Origin: Rhizobacter sp.
GTDB lineage: Bacteria > Pseudomonadota > Gammaproteobacteria > Burkholderiales > Burkholderiaceae_C
Direction of reading: 5' to 3'
DNA: 54,210 bases
NCBI GenBank assembly: GCA_025350965.1
Contig: JANXWV010000020.1
Coordinates: 1 to 54,210, forward strand
Part shown: one piece after another, positions 1 through 9,313 of the stretch
How positions within the stretch are numbered: position 1 is the stretch's first letter
Layout: each line of letters starts with the position of its first letter
The notes under the pieces: generated by a model
The model's database searches: none
Seen by the model: the letters and a program-made list of their open reading frames with translations, nothing else
Told to the model about the DNA's origin: nothing
Translations under genes and position numbers: made by a program

Positions 1-22
1 CCAAAGAGCTAGGGAGCGCGCC

Positions 23-1354
23 GTGAGCGCACGGGTGATGCTGGACGCAACGCACGATCCGGCAACGCAAAGCTGGGTCACATCGGCTAACGCGCATGAC
101 TGCGATTTTCCGATTCAAAACCTGCCCTTTGGTCGTTTCCGGCGCAGCCCAACTGAGCCCTGGCAAATCGGTGTGGCGATTGGGGATATGGTTCTGGATC
201 TACACGCAGCCGGGCTGATTGACCACCTGGACATGCACCGCCTCATAGTCATGCCCGTGGCCGCCCGGCGCGATTTGCGCAAGACGCTATGGGAGGGTTT
301 GAAGGCAGGCTCCGCGCTGCAGTCGGTTTGGCAAGCGGCGCTATTGCCGCAAAACGCGGTGGAGCTGGGATTGCCTTGCGAGGTGGGGGACTACACGGAC
401 TTCTATACCGGCATCCACCACGCCACCACGGTGGGCAAGCTGTTCCGACCCGACAACCCGCTGCTGCCCAACTACAAGTGGGTGCCGATCGGCTACCACG
501 GGCGCGCATCGAGCATCGGCGTGAGTGGCCAGCAGTTCAAGCGGCCGCAAGGCCAGCTCAAGGGCACTGCCGATGCGCCACACCTGGGCCCGAGCCAACG
601 CGTGGACTATGAACTGGAACTCGGCGTGTTGATCGGCCCCGGCAATCCGCTGGGCGAGCCGATTGCGATGGTGGATGCCGAAGCGCACGTGTTCGGCGTG
701 TGCCTGCTCAACGACTGGTCGGCGCGCGACTTGCAGGCCTGGGAGTACCAGCCGCTCGGCCCGTTCCTGGCCAAGAACTTCGCAACTACAGTGTCGCCGT
801 GGGTCGTGACACTCGACGCGCTGGCCCCCTACCGCAGCGCCTTCACGCGACCCTTGGGCGACCCGCAACCGTTGCCCTACCTCGACTCGCCACTCAACCG
901 CACCCAAGGCGCATTCGACATCGAGTTGTCGGTGTGGCTGCAGACGCAGCGCATGCGCGATGCGGGCGAGGCGGCGGTGCGCTTGTCGCAGTCGAATGCG
1001 GCCGAGGCCGCCTACTGGACGCTCGCGCAGCTCATCACGCACCACACGGTGAACGGCTGCAACCTGCAACCCGGCGACCTGCTCGGGTCGGGCACGCTGT
1101 CGGGGCCGCTGCCTGCGCAAGGTGGCTCGCTGCTGGAGCTGTCGCAGGGCGGCAGGCAGCGCATCACCTTGCCGAACGGCGAGACGCGCGCGTTCATGGA
1201 TGACGGCGACACGATCACGCTGCGTGGCCACTGCGAGCGCCCGGGCGCAGCGCGCATCGGCCTGGGTGAGGTGAGCGGAACGCTGCTGGCGGCCAACCTC
1301 GTCAACGCCACGGCAACGCCGCGTCAGCGCCACATTGGCGCCGCATCAACGTGA
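23..1354 (+). CDS. fahA: Fumarylacetoacetase
   Basis: This enzyme hydrolyses fumarylacetoacetate to fumarate and acetoacetate, the last step of tyrosine/homogentisate breakdown in the cytoplasm. The 443-residue protein has the SH3-like N-terminal domain and the FAH catalytic fold. Visible motifs include the run beginning DFYTGIHHATTVGKLFRP, with metal-binding Asp and catalytic His, followed by YHGRASS and the later NDWSARD. Length is close to the family norm of about 420-440. I chose the GTG at 23 because an AGGGAG ribosome site lies just upstream; an in-frame ATG at 38 is an alternative. Bases 10-12 form a TAG that could end an upstream gene, plausibly hmgA, outside the window. The 3' end overlaps the convergent exporter gene by 9 bp. 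Identification is firm. Confidence 0.95.
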   Translation: MSARVMLDATHDPATQSWVTSANAHDCDFPIQNLPFGRFRRSPTEPWQIGVAIGDMVLDLHAAGLIDHLDMHRLIVMPVAARRDLRKTLWEGLKAGSALQSVWQAALLPQNAVELGLPCEVGDYTDFYTGIHHATTVGKLFRPDNPLLPNYKWVPIGYHGRASSIGVSGQQFKRPQGQLKGTADAPHLGPSQRVDYELELGVLIGPGNPLGEPIAMVDAEAHVFGVCLLNDWSARDLQAWEYQPLGPFLAKNFATTVSPWVVTLDALAPYRSAFTRPLGDPQPLPYLDSPLNRTQGAFDIELSVWLQTQRMRDAGEAAVRLSQSNAAEAAYWTLAQLITHHTVNGCNLQPGDLLGSGTLSGPLPAQGGSLLELSQGGRQRITLPNGETRAFMDDGDTITLRGHCERPGAARIGLGEVSGTLLAANLVNATATPRQRHIGAAST

Positions 1355-1960
1355 CAACGCCAGCTTGATCCCGAACCCGACGAGGAACACGCCGGCGATC
1401 TTCTGGAAACCGTTCGCCACCGCCGGCGCGGCGCGCAGCCGCTCGGCCAGGAAGTGCGTGAGCGCCACAACGATCAAGCCGTAGGTGAGCGTAAGCGCGG
1501 CGATGGTGGCGGCCATCACCCCGAAGGTCAGCACGCCCTGGTGGCGAGCCGGGTCCACGAACAGCGGGAAGAAGGCCATGTAGAACACGATGGCCTTCGG
1601 GTTCAGCAGCGTGATGATGAACGCCTGCTTGAAGTACTGGCGCGGCTGGATGTTGAGCACCGGCGCGTCGCCCGGCTTCGCTCGGATCATGCGCAGGCCC
1701 AACCACGCGAGGTAGGCCGCGCCCAACCACTGCACGGCGTGGAAGGCTGGCGGGTAGGCCGACAGAAGTGCCGCCACACCGGCCACCGCCAGCCACATCA
1801 GCACCTGGTCGCCCGCGATCAAGCCGAACGTTGCGGCCACGCCGCCGCGCACGCCGCCCTTGCCGGTCGACGTGATAAGCGCCAGGTTGCCGGGGCCGGG
1901 GATCAACAGGAACACGATGATTGCCACCACGAAGGCGGGATAGTCTGCAATGCCGAACAT
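1346..1960 (-). CDS. LysE/RhtB family amino-acid exporter
   Basis: An inner-membrane efflux protein of the LysE/RhtB superfamily, which exports amino acids or their derivatives; the substrate cannot be told from sequence. The 204-residue protein begins MFGIADYPAFVV and has about six hydrophobic segments. The family signature near the first helix (LLIPGPGNLALI) and the segment LLNPKAIVFYMAFFPLF are both present. I chose the ATG at 1960 over the upstream start at 1993 because homologues begin there. It is a single gene convergent with fahA, which it overlaps by 9 bp, so a shared function is not implied. Confidence 0.85.
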   Translation of the reverse strand: MFGIADYPAFVVAIIVFLLIPGPGNLALITSTGKGGVRGGVAATFGLIAGDQVLMWLAVAGVAALLSAYPPAFHAVQWLGAAYLAWLGLRMIRAKPGDAPVLNIQPRQYFKQAFIITLLNPKAIVFYMAFFPLFVDPARHQGVLTFGVMAATIAALTLTYGLIVVALTHFLAERLRAAPAVANGFQKIAGVFLVGFGIKLALSR

Positions 1961-2047
1961 GGTGAGGGCTCCGGTGGGGTCGGGCCCCAGCATGCTACGC
2001 CTGCACGGCTGCGATAATCAGACCCCAATTTACTCGACAGCCACTGG

Positions 2048-2437
2048 ATGAACACCATGTACCGCTGTGCCCTCGCAGGCCTTCTGGCCGCGACCCTTGC
2101 CGCCCCTGCCGCCGCCCAGGTACAGCGCAACTTCCCGGCCACCGCACTGCGCGGAACGCTGCTCATCGGCGAGCCGCCGGAAATCGCGCTCAACGGGAAG
2201 CCGGCTCGGCTGGCACCCGGCGCGCGCATTCGCGGGCAGGACAACATGGTGCAGATGTCGGGCGCCTTGTCGGGCGCCAAGCTGCTGGTGCACTACACCG
2301 TTGACACCTACGGCCTGGTGAAAGACGTGTGGATCCTCCGCCCCGAAGAGGCCGCCGTTCGCCCCTGGCCTGCCACGCCGGAGCAGGCCCAAACGTGGGC
2401 CTTCGATGCGACCGCGCAGACCTGGACCAAGCCATGA
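2048..2437 (+). CDS. Small exported protein of unknown function upstream of miaB
   Basis: A 129-residue protein whose first 23 residues form a typical Sec signal peptide ending in the AAAQ processing region. The mature part is a short soluble domain with no catalytic motif I recognise, so it is probably periplasmic. It overlaps miaB by four bases (ATGA), so the two are probably co-transcribed and translationally coupled. A second ATG at 2057 is possible. A GATAAT hexamer at 2013-2018 could be the -10 element, but I see no good -35. No function is proposed. Confidence 0.75.
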   Translation: MNTMYRCALAGLLAATLAAPAAAQVQRNFPATALRGTLLIGEPPEIALNGKPARLAPGARIRGQDNMVQMSGALSGAKLLVHYTVDTYGLVKDVWILRPEEAAVRPWPATPEQAQTWAFDATAQTWTKP

Positions 2438-3819
2438 ACGGCACGCAGGACGACGCCAAGCGCAGCGGCAAGAAGGTCTTCATCAAGACATTCGGCTGCC
2501 AGATGAACGAGTACGACTCCGGCAAGATGGCCGACGTGCTGCACGCAGCGCAAGGCTACGAACCGACGAACGATGTGGACGAGGCCGACCTGATCCTCTT
2601 CAACACCTGCTCGGTGCGCGAGAAGGCTCAGGAGAAGGTGTTCAGCGACCTGGGCCGCGTCAAGCACCTGAAGGCCAAGGGCGTCCTGATCGGCGTGGGC
2701 GGCTGTGTTGCCAGCCAGGAAGGCGCAGCCATCATCGCTCGCGCGCCTTACGTCGACCTGGTGTTCGGCCCCCAAACGCTGCACCGGCTGCCCGACATGC
2801 TCAACGAGCGCGCGCGCCAGCAGCGCCCGCAGGTGGACATCAGCTTCCCCGAGATCGAGAAGTTCGACCACCTGCCGCCGGCCCGCGTGGCGGGCGCGAG
2901 CGCCTTCGTCTCGATCATGGAAGGCTGCTCGAAATACTGCAGCTACTGCGTGGTGCCGTACACGCGCGGCGAAGAGGTCTCGAGGCCGTTCGACGACGTA
3001 CTCGTCGAAGTGGCGGGCCTGGCCGATCAGGGCGTGCGGGAAGTGACGCTGCTCGGCCAGAACGTGAACGCGTACCGCGGCACGATGGGTGACACGGCCG
3101 ACATGGCCGACTTCGCGTTGCTGATCGAGTTCGTGGCCGAGATCCCCGGCATCGAACGCATCCGCTACACCACCAGTCACCCGAACGAGTTCACGCAACG
3201 GCTCGTCGACGCATACGCCCGCGTCCCGCAACTCGTGAGCCACCTGCACCTGCCGGTGCAGCACGGCAGCGACCGCATCTTGATGGCGATGAAGCGCGGC
3301 TACACCGCGATGGAATACAAGAGCACGATCAGGAAGCTGCGTGCGGTGCGGCCGGGCATCAGCCTGTCCAGCGACTTCATCGTCGGCTTCCCGGGCGAGA
3401 CCGAGGCCGACTTCGGCGCGATGATGAAGCTGATCATTGAGGTCGGCTTCGACGACAGCTTCAGCTTCGTGTTCAGCCCGCGCCCCGGCACCCCGGCCGC
3501 AGCGCTCGCCGACGACACGCCGCAAGTCGACAAGATGGCCCGCCTGCACCGCTTGCAGAAGGTGATCACGCAGAGCGCGCGGAGCATCAGCGACTCTCGC
3601 CTGGGCACGGTGCAGAAGGTACTGGTCGAAGGCCCCTCACGCAAAGACGCGCTGGAGTTGACGGGCCGCACCGAGTGCAACCGCATGGTCAACTTCAAGG
3701 GCCACCCGAGGCTCATCGGGCGCATGGCCGAGGTGGCGATCACCGCAGTCAACAGCCACTCTCTGCGCGGCGAAGTGGTTCAGCGCAATGCCGAGTCGCC
3801 CGAGGCGTTGCCCGCCTGA
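2434..3819 (+). CDS. miaB: tRNA-2-methylthio-N6-dimethylallyladenosine synthase MiaB
   Basis: A radical-SAM methylthiotransferase that adds the 2-methylthio group to i6A37 of tRNAs reading U-initial codons. The 461-residue protein shows the three domains in order. The N-terminal UPF0004 domain has three cluster cysteines (in [21 protein letters not shown] and GGCVAS). The radical-SAM core has [17 protein letters not shown], the CxxxCxxC motif. A C-terminal TRAM domain follows. The ATG at 2434 gives the standard N-terminus ([22 protein letters not shown]), and upstream in-frame residues are spurious. Two [4Fe-4S] clusters are expected. It is second in a two-gene operon with the small exported protein. 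Confidence 0.97.
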   Translation: MNGTQDDAKRSGKKVFIKTFGCQMNEYDSGKMADVLHAAQGYEPTNDVDEADLILFNTCSVREKAQEKVFSDLGRVKHLKAKGVLIGVGGCVASQEGAAIIARAPYVDLVFGPQTLHRLPDMLNERARQQRPQVDISFPEIEKFDHLPPARVAGASAFVSIMEGCSKYCSYCVVPYTRGEEVSRPFDDVLVEVAGLADQGVREVTLLGQNVNAYRGTMGDTADMADFALLIEFVAEIPGIERIRYTTSHPNEFTQRLVDAYARVPQLVSHLHLPVQHGSDRILMAMKRGYTAMEYKSTIRKLRAVRPGISLSSDFIVGFPGETEADFGAMMKLIIEVGFDDSFSFVFSPRPGTPAAALADDTPQVDKMARLHRLQKVITQSARSISDSRLGTVQKVLVEGPSRKDALELTGRTECNRMVNFKGHPRLIGRMAEVAITAVNSHSLRGEVVQRNAESPEALPA

Positions 3820-3843
3820 CGGCCCTGCGCGCCCGGTGCAACG

Positions 3844-4125
3844 TCAGCGCCGGCGCGGCCGGAAGCCCAACCACCAAAGCGCCACGGCGCACGCGAGCAC
3901 CATCGCGCCGTAGGTTGCCATCTTGCCGTCGTGGCCGAAGACCACCAGCCCGGCGACCAGCACCGATGCGCCGCACAGTGACGCCCATGCGGCCAGGCGC
4001 AACCAGGGTGTGGCCTTGAGTTCACGGCGCCAAAGCAGCTTTGCCATCAGCGATGCGAGCAACCCCATGCCCAGCGCAGGCGCGAAGAAGTTGCCCAGGT
4101 GCCAGATGGCGTCGATTGGGCCCAA
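3844..4125 (-). CDS. Small multi-span membrane protein, unknown function
   Basis: A 93-residue hydrophobic protein with about three membrane segments (FFAPALGMGLLASLMAKLL, LRLAAWASLCGASVLVAGLVVF and YGAMVLACAVALWWLGF) and a basic C-terminus FRPRRR. The start appears to be TTG at 4125 with AAGGA about eight bases upstream. An in-frame ATG at 4068 would remove the first segment. The TTG lies inside the 12-bp perfect palindrome ATTGGGCCCAAT (4115-4126). It is transcribed divergently from hemA. I recognise no functional motif; expression is plausible rather than proven. Confidence 0.65.
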   Translation of the reverse strand: MGPIDAIWHLGNFFAPALGMGLLASLMAKLLWRRELKATPWLRLAAWASLCGASVLVAGLVVFGHDGKMATYGAMVLACAVALWWLGFRPRRR

Positions 4126-4184
4126 TGGGCGTCCTTTCAGGGCGGGTCGAGACGGGTTGACGGTGATCGGCGAGAGTGCAACAC

Positions 4185-4228
4185 TGTCACGTCAAATTGA
4201 CATCTAGTCGTGACAACACAGATTGACA
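4185..4228. promoter_or_regulatory. Four 13-bp-phased TGACA/TGTCA half-sites between the divergent membrane-protein gene and hemA
   Basis: TGTCA at 4185-4189 is followed by TGACA at 4198-4202, 4211-4215 and 4224-4228, each exactly 13 bp from the last. Nested in this array are the inverted repeats TGTCACG (4185-4191)/CGTGACA (4209-4215) and GTCAA-A-TTGAC (4191-4201). The layout looks like a multi-site operator for a dimeric regulator. The regulator is unknown, and this function is inference. Confidence 0.4.
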
Positions 4229-4251
4229 CTCCCGCGTGTCCTGCAAAAATT

Positions 4252-4257
4252 TATAAT
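4252..4257 (+). promoter_or_regulatory. TATAAT -10 hexamer directly upstream of hemA
   Basis: A perfect -10 hexamer ends 5 bp before the hemA ATG (4263). The nearest good -35 (TTGACA, 4223-4228) is 23 bp away, too far for an ordinary sigma-70 promoter. If it is used, transcription would start at or within the first codon, giving a leaderless message. The motif itself is clear; its use as a promoter is uncertain. Confidence 0.4.
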
Positions 4258-4262
4258 TCGAC

Positions 4263-5549
4263 ATGACTGTTTTTGCCCTGGGCTTGAACCACACCACCGC
4301 GCCGCTGGATCTGCGCGGCCGGTTCGCGTTCACGCCCGAGCAACTGGCGCCGGTGCTGCGCGGGTTTCGCGAGCGGCTTCAGCGCATCAGCGAAGTCGCC
4401 ATCGTTTCCACCTGCAACCGCACCGAAGTGTATGTGGGCGCCCGGCCCGAGCTGGTTGCGCCGGCCGTCGAATGGCTCGCCGACGTGGGTCAGGTGCCGC
4501 CGCAAACCCTGCGCAAGCACTCCTACGTGCTGGAAGGCGGCGAGGCCGCGCGGCATGCGTTCCGCGTGGCCAGCGGGCTCGATTCGATGGTTCTCGGCGA
4601 GCCGCAGATCCTCGGCCAGTTCAAGCAGGCCGTGCGCGAGGCCGAGACCGCCGGCACGCTCGGCGGCAACCTGCACCAGATGTTCCAGCGCTCGTTCGCG
4701 GTCGCGAAAGAGGTGCGCACCGCGACCGAGATCGGCGCGCACTCGATCAGCATGGCGGCGGCGGCCGTGCGGCTCGCGTCGCAGCTCTTCGAAGACCTTC
4801 GCGAGACGAAGGTGCTCTTCGTCGGTGCGGGTGAAATGATCGAACTCGTGGCCACGCACTTCGCGGCGCGTCAGCCGCGCGCGGTGGCGGTGGCCAACCG
4901 CACGCTTGAGCGGGGCGAGAAGCTCGCCGGCCGCTTCGGCGCCGAAGCGATGCGGTTGGCCGACCTGCCCTCGCGCCTGGCCGAGTTCGACATCGTGATT
5001 TCGTGCACCGCCAGCTCCGTGCCCATCATCGGCCTGGGCGCGGTCGAGCGCGCGTTGAAGCAGCGCCGCAAGCGCCCGATGTTCATGGTCGACCTGGCCG
5101 TGCCGCGGGATATCGAACCTGAAGTGGCACGCCTGTCGGACGTCTACCTCTACACCGTGGACGACCTGTCCACGCTCGTGCAAACGGGCAGCGAGAAGCG
5201 CCAGGCCGCAGTCGAGCAGGCCGAGGCCATCATCGAAACCGGCGTGCAAAGCTTCGTGCACTGGCTCGACCAGCGTGGCTCGGTGCCGCTGATCCAGGCG
5301 CTGCACTCGCAGGCCGACGACTGGCGCCACGCCGAAATGGCGCGAGCACGCAAAATGCTCGCCAAGGGGGACGATATCGAGGCTGTACTGGAAGCGCTTT
5401 CGCGCGGCCTCACGCAGAAGATGTTGCACGGCACGCTGACCGAACTGCACGCCGCCGATGGCGAGCAACGCTCGCAACTTGCGCAGACCGTCTCGCGCCT
5501 GTTCCTGCGCAGCGCGGCGCGCCCGGCGGCCGACGACGCGAAGCGTTAG
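4263..5549 (+). CDS. hemA: Glutamyl-tRNA reductase
   Basis: This NADPH-dependent enzyme reduces glutamyl-tRNA(Glu) to glutamate-1-semialdehyde, the first committed step of C5-pathway haem synthesis. The 428-residue protein starts with the family N-terminus [14 protein letters not shown]. The catalytic Cys51 lies in STCNRTEVY, the substrate loop includes [16 protein letters not shown], and the nucleotide-binding glycine loop VGAGEM is at 187-192. A C-terminal dimerisation helix completes the normal length. It leads the conserved hemA-prfA-prmC order, with an 89-bp gap to prfA. The upstream region (4126-4262) carries the phased TGACA sites and a -10 hexamer unusually close to the start codon. 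Confidence 0.97.
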   Translation: MTVFALGLNHTTAPLDLRGRFAFTPEQLAPVLRGFRERLQRISEVAIVSTCNRTEVYVGARPELVAPAVEWLADVGQVPPQTLRKHSYVLEGGEAARHAFRVASGLDSMVLGEPQILGQFKQAVREAETAGTLGGNLHQMFQRSFAVAKEVRTATEIGAHSISMAAAAVRLASQLFEDLRETKVLFVGAGEMIELVATHFAARQPRAVAVANRTLERGEKLAGRFGAEAMRLADLPSRLAEFDIVISCTASSVPIIGLGAVERALKQRRKRPMFMVDLAVPRDIEPEVARLSDVYLYTVDDLSTLVQTGSEKRQAAVEQAEAIIETGVQSFVHWLDQRGSVPLIQALHSQADDWRHAEMARARKMLAKGDDIEAVLEALSRGLTQKMLHGTLTELHAADGEQRSQLAQTVSRLFLRSAARPAADDAKR

Positions 5550-5638
5550 CGGCGCTCGCCTCAGAGCCCGCCTCCCCGCAGCGACCGACCCCAATCCGGG
5601 TCTGGCCGCTCGGGCCTTCACCTGCTTCTCCGTGCCGC

Positions 5639-6724
5639 ATGAAAGACTCTTTACGCCAGCAATTCGAGCGCCTTGCGCTGCGCCTGCACGAGCTCGACGC
5701 CACCCTCGCCGACCCCGGCGTCGCCAGTGACATGAAGCGCTATCGTGCCTTGAGCCGCGAGCACGCCGAGGTCGCGAGCCTGGTCGGGCGCTTCCGCCAC
5801 TTCGAGCAACGCGAGCGTGACCTTGCCACTGCGCGCGAACTGCTGGCCGACCCCGAGATGGCCGAGATGGCGCAGCAGGAAGTCACCGATGCACAGGCCG
5901 ACACCGTGCGCCTTCACCTGGAGCTGCAGACTGCGCTGCTGCCGCGCGACCCCGACGATTCACGCAACGCCTTCATCGAGATCCGCGCCGGTACCGGTGG
6001 TGACGAATCGGCGCTGTTCGCAGGTGACCTGGCGCGCATGTACCTGCGTCACTGCGAACGCCGGGGTTGGCGCAGCGAGTTGATGTCGGAGAGCGTGAGC
6101 GACCTTGGTGGCTACAAGGAAGTGGTGTTCCGCATCGAGGGCGACGACGTGTATGCGCGGCTCAAGTTCGAGTCCGGCGGCCACCGCGTGCAACGCGTGC
6201 CCGCCACCGAAACGCAGGGCCGTGTCCACAGCAGCGCCTGCACCGTGGCCGTGTTGCCGCAGGCCGACGAAGCCGAGGAAGTGCAGCTGAACCCGGCTGA
6301 CCTGCGCATCGACACCTTCCGCGCCAGTGGCGCCGGCGGCCAGCACGTCAACAAGACCGACAGCGCGATCCGCGTCACGCACCTGCCCACTGGGCTGGTC
6401 GCCGAATGCCAGGACGACCGCTCACAGCACCGCAACAAGGCCAAGGCGCTGGCCGTGCTCGCTGCTCGCCTGCGCGACCGGGACCGCAATGAACGCGCCG
6501 CCAAGGAGGCGGCCACCCGCAAAGGCCTGATCGGCAGCGGCGACCGCAGCGACCGGATCCGCACCTACAACTACCCGCAGGGCCGGCTGACCGACCACCG
6601 CATCAACCTGACGCTCTACAAGCTGCAGTTCATCCTGGACGGCGACCTGGACGAAGTGACCGCCGCGTTGCAGGCCGCGCAGTCGGCCGAGCAACTGGCC
6701 GCACTGGAGAGTGGCGCGGCGTGA
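5639..6724 (+). CDS. prfA: Peptide chain release factor 1
   Basis: RF1 reads UAA and UAG stop codons and triggers peptidyl-tRNA hydrolysis on the ribosome. The 361-residue protein has the RF1 codon-recognition tripeptide PAT at 188-190, which separates it from RF2 (SPF). The universal GGQ motif is at 233-235 in [11 protein letters not shown]; its Gln is methylated by PrmC in known systems. Length and domain order match the family. Its TGA overlaps the GTG start of prmC by four bases, coupling the factor to its modifying enzyme. Confidence 0.97.
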   Translation: MKDSLRQQFERLALRLHELDATLADPGVASDMKRYRALSREHAEVASLVGRFRHFEQRERDLATARELLADPEMAEMAQQEVTDAQADTVRLHLELQTALLPRDPDDSRNAFIEIRAGTGGDESALFAGDLARMYLRHCERRGWRSELMSESVSDLGGYKEVVFRIEGDDVYARLKFESGGHRVQRVPATETQGRVHSSACTVAVLPQADEAEEVQLNPADLRIDTFRASGAGGQHVNKTDSAIRVTHLPTGLVAECQDDRSQHRNKAKALAVLAARLRDRDRNERAAKEAATRKGLIGSGDRSDRIRTYNYPQGRLTDHRINLTLYKLQFILDGDLDEVTAALQAAQSAEQLAALESGAA

Positions 6725-7557
6725 TCGCACTACCGCCGACCGTGGCCGATGTGATGGCTCAGGCGCGCGCGCTTGGCGTCGATCGGCTCGATGCGCAACT
6801 GCTGTTGGCGCGCGCGCTGGCCTGTGCACGGAGCTGGCTTCTGGCGCACGACGATGCCGTGCTGAGCGCGCCGCAATGGGTTGCACTGCAAGCCGAATTG
6901 TGGCGCCGAGCCAGCGGCGAGCCGCTGGCTTACATCGTCGGCGAGCAGGAGTTTCACGGCCTGCGGCTGCAAGTGAACCCGAACGTGCTGGTGCCCCGAC
7001 CCGACACCGAATTGTTGGTCGATTGGGCGCTGGAGTTGTTGGACGCAGCGGTGCCCGGGCCCGCACTGCGGAAGGTCGTCGACCTGGGCACGGGCAGCGG
7101 GGCCATCGCCCTGGCCGTCAAGCGCGGCTGCCCCGGCGCGGTGGTCACGGCGACGGATGTCAGCGCGGCGGCGCTGCAGGTGGCGCAAGCCAACGCGCTG
7201 CGGCTCGGCCTGGTGATCGAAACGCTCGCCGGCTCGTGGTGGGAGCCGGTGGCCGGGCGCCGCTTCGACTTGATCCTCAGCAACCCGCCCTATATCGCCG
7301 GCGGTGACGCGCACCTGGCCGCACTGCGCCACGAGCCCACGCTTGCACTGACCCCCGGTCGCGACGGCCTGGACGCGCTGCGCACGCTCACGTGCGGTGC
7401 CGCGGCCCAGGTCGAACCGGGCGGGTGGCTCTTGCTGGAACACGGGTTCGACCAGCACGAGGCCGTGCAGGCGATGCTGCGCAAGCAGGGCTTCGGAGCG
7501 GTGCACACCCGCATCGACCTGGGCGGGCAGCCGCGTTGTACTGGCGGCTGCCGATAG
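6721..7557 (+). CDS. prmC: Release factor glutamine N5-methyltransferase PrmC
   Basis: A SAM-dependent methyltransferase that methylates the Gln of the GGQ motif in RF1 and RF2. The 278-residue protein has an N-terminal helical substrate-binding domain and a Rossmann methyltransferase domain. The SAM loop [11 protein letters not shown] starts at about residue 121, and the substrate-Gln-binding motif NPPY is at 188-191. The GTG start overlaps the prfA stop (GTGA). The C-terminus is Cys- and Gly-rich (CTGGCR) at the position where homologues end in a GxPR.TGG-like run. Identification is firm. Confidence 0.95.
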   Translation: MIALPPTVADVMAQARALGVDRLDAQLLLARALACARSWLLAHDDAVLSAPQWVALQAELWRRASGEPLAYIVGEQEFHGLRLQVNPNVLVPRPDTELLVDWALELLDAAVPGPALRKVVDLGTGSGAIALAVKRGCPGAVVTATDVSAAALQVAQANALRLGLVIETLAGSWWEPVAGRRFDLILSNPPYIAGGDAHLAALRHEPTLALTPGRDGLDALRTLTCGAAAQVEPGGWLLLEHGFDQHEAVQAMLRKQGFGAVHTRIDLGGQPRCTGGCR

Positions 7558-7696
7558 ATCCGTCACAGTCTGCGCTCGCGCGTTGTGACCGCCTGTTTCG
7601 AGGGGCCCGCTTTCGCGCGGATCGCAACACGCACCCGGATCGACGGCGTACGATGATTTTGTGAATTAAATCTTCGGACGTTCGAAGGAGCCTGCG

Positions 7697-8317
7697 ATGA
7701 ATGCAACAGCGTTGATGCTCACCGTGACCCTGGTCGCCGCGGCCTTGGTCACGAACACCGCCCAAGCGGCTGACGACATGAAGCTGCAGGCTGCCGACGG
7801 CTCACAGGCTTGGGCCAGGTGGCAAGGCCGGGTGTCGATAGGCACGGCCACCGACGATCGCCCCGCCCTCGGGCTCAAGGATCACGCCGTGTATCGGCAG
7901 AGCAGCCTGAGTCTGTTCGGTGACTATTACCTATCGCGTTCACTTGCCGGCGCGGTCAACGCGGGCGGCGTGCGCGCCACGGGCGGCGTGATCCTCGGGC
8001 CACGATCGCTCGCCTTCTCGGGGCTGCCCGGGGCGGGCAATGGCGGTAACTTCAGCATCGGCAGCCGGCTTTTCGGCGCCGTGCCCATGCCCTACAGCAA
8101 CGACAACGCAGGCGACACGGCTGCGCTTCCGTACCTCGGTCTGGGCTACACGGGGCTGTCGGCCCGCATCGGCTGGAGCTTCAGCGCCGACCTCGGGTTG
8201 ATCGCGCAGAGCCCGGGCAATGTGGTGCGACTCGGGCGCGGTCAAAGCCTGGACGACGCGGTGCGCGAGTTGCGCCTCGCACCGGTGCTGCAGGTCGGCG
8301 TGTCGTATTCATTCTGA
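7697..8317 (+). CDS. Predicted outer-membrane beta-barrel protein
   Basis: A 206-residue protein with a Sec signal peptide (about residues 1-25, ending NTAQA/A). The body is rich in Gly, Ser, Leu and aromatic residues, with alternating strand-like segments (SLSLFGDYYLS, ALPYLGLGYTG, LQVGVSYSF). The last residue is Phe, as expected of proteins inserted by the BAM complex. I do not recognise a named family. A ribosome site (AAGGAG) lies 7-8 bases before the ATG. The 139-bp gap after prmC suggests its own promoter; TTAAAT at 7666-7671 is a weak -10 candidate. It interrupts an otherwise housekeeping run. Confidence 0.7.
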   Translation: MNATALMLTVTLVAAALVTNTAQAADDMKLQAADGSQAWARWQGRVSIGTATDDRPALGLKDHAVYRQSSLSLFGDYYLSRSLAGAVNAGGVRATGGVILGPRSLAFSGLPGAGNGGNFSIGSRLFGAVPMPYSNDNAGDTAALPYLGLGYTGLSARIGWSFSADLGLIAQSPGNVVRLGRGQSLDDAVRELRLAPVLQVGVSYSF

Positions 8318-8428
8318 GGTTCAGGTTCGGGCCGGAAGCGGGTCGACCCGGCAAAGGGCTCAGCAGCGAGCGCAACGCCGCTTTGCCGTATAACCTCTTT
8401 TGTTTCGACAACCCCGAGCCAGACCACC

Positions 8429-8740
8429 ATGAGCGACGTTCAACAGCGCATCGACGACCTCGTCAAATCCAACCGCGTCGTCCTCTTCATGAAGGGCACC
8501 GCGCAATTCCCCATGTGCGGCTTCTCCGGTCGCGCCATCCAGGTGCTCAAGGCCTGCGGCGTACGTGACCTGACCACCGTCAACGTGCTCGAAGACGAGC
8601 AGATCCGCCAGGGCATCAAGGAATACGCCAACTGGCCGACCATCCCGCAGTTGTACGTCAACGGTGAGTTTGTTGGCGGCTCCGACATCGTCACCGAGAT
8701 GTTCGAGGCCGGCGAGCTGCAACCGCTGCTCACCGCTTGA
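8429..8740 (+). CDS. grxD: Monothiol glutaredoxin, Grx4/GrxD type
   Basis: A 103-residue monothiol glutaredoxin with the CGFS active site starting at Cys30 ([15 protein letters not shown]). Later family motifs are also seen, including [19 protein letters not shown]. Members bind a glutathione-ligated [2Fe-2S] cluster as dimers or with BolA proteins and pass it to iron-sulfur targets. Its TGA overlaps the TTG start of ubiX by four bases. A TATAAC hexamer at 8389-8394 may be the -10 element, without a clear -35. Confidence 0.95.
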   Translation: MSDVQQRIDDLVKSNRVVLFMKGTAQFPMCGFSGRAIQVLKACGVRDLTTVNVLEDEQIRQGIKEYANWPTIPQLYVNGEFVGGSDIVTEMFEAGELQPLLTA

Positions 8741-9300
8741 CCCCACGCGTCGTCGTCGGCATCACCGGGGCCACCGGCGCGGTGTATGCCGTTCGCCTGC
8801 TGGCGCGGCTGCGCGAAGCCGGGCGCGAAACCCATCTGGTCGCAAGCCCCGCTGGAGTGTTGAACGTGCACCATGAGCTCGGCCTGGACCGCAAGGCACT
8901 GGAAGCGCTGGCCGACGTGGCCTACAACCCCGCCGACGTGGGTGCAGCCATCGCCAGCGGGTCATTCGCAGCCGAGTCGATGGTGGTGACGCCCTGTTCG
9001 ATGAAGACCCTCGCGGCAGTGGCACATGGCCTGTCGGACAACCTGCTCAGCCGCGCTGCAGACGTGGCGCTGAAAGAGCGGCGCCGACTGGTGCTGATGG
9101 TGCGCGAGACACCGTTCAACCTGGCTCACTTGCGCAACATGACCGCCGTGACCGAAATGGGCGGCGTCATCTTTCCGCCGCTGCCGGCGTTCTATCACCG
9201 GCCGACCAGCATTGCAGAGCTTGTCGACGACACCGTCGAACGCGTGCTTGTACTGCTGGGTGTGGGGCAGGCCGAGCCGAAAGCGTGGGGCGGCCTGTGA
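8737..9300 (+). CDS. ubiX: Flavin prenyltransferase UbiX
   Basis: This enzyme prenylates FMN to make the prenyl-FMN cofactor of the UbiD decarboxylase, needed for ubiquinone synthesis. The 187-residue protein shows [17 protein letters not shown] (FMN loop), SGSF, the [10 protein letters not shown] segment, [15 protein letters not shown] and FYHRP, all diagnostic. Translation starts at TTG 8737, which overlaps the grxD stop (TTGA). A TTG start plus overlap suggests that translation depends on termination of grxD. It is convergent with the lytic transglycosylase, with a 13-bp gap. Confidence 0.95.
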   Translation: MTPRVVVGITGATGAVYAVRLLARLREAGRETHLVASPAGVLNVHHELGLDRKALEALADVAYNPADVGAAIASGSFAAESMVVTPCSMKTLAAVAHGLSDNLLSRAADVALKERRRLVLMVRETPFNLAHLRNMTAVTEMGGVIFPPLPAFYHRPTSIAELVDDTVERVLVLLGVGQAEPKAWGGL

Positions 9301-9313
9301 ACTTGTCGGTCCG

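Noticed and set aside
4223..4257. TTGACA...TATAAT as an ordinary sigma-70 promoter for hemA
   Set aside because: The two hexamers are perfect but 23 bp apart, well beyond the usual 16-18 bp.
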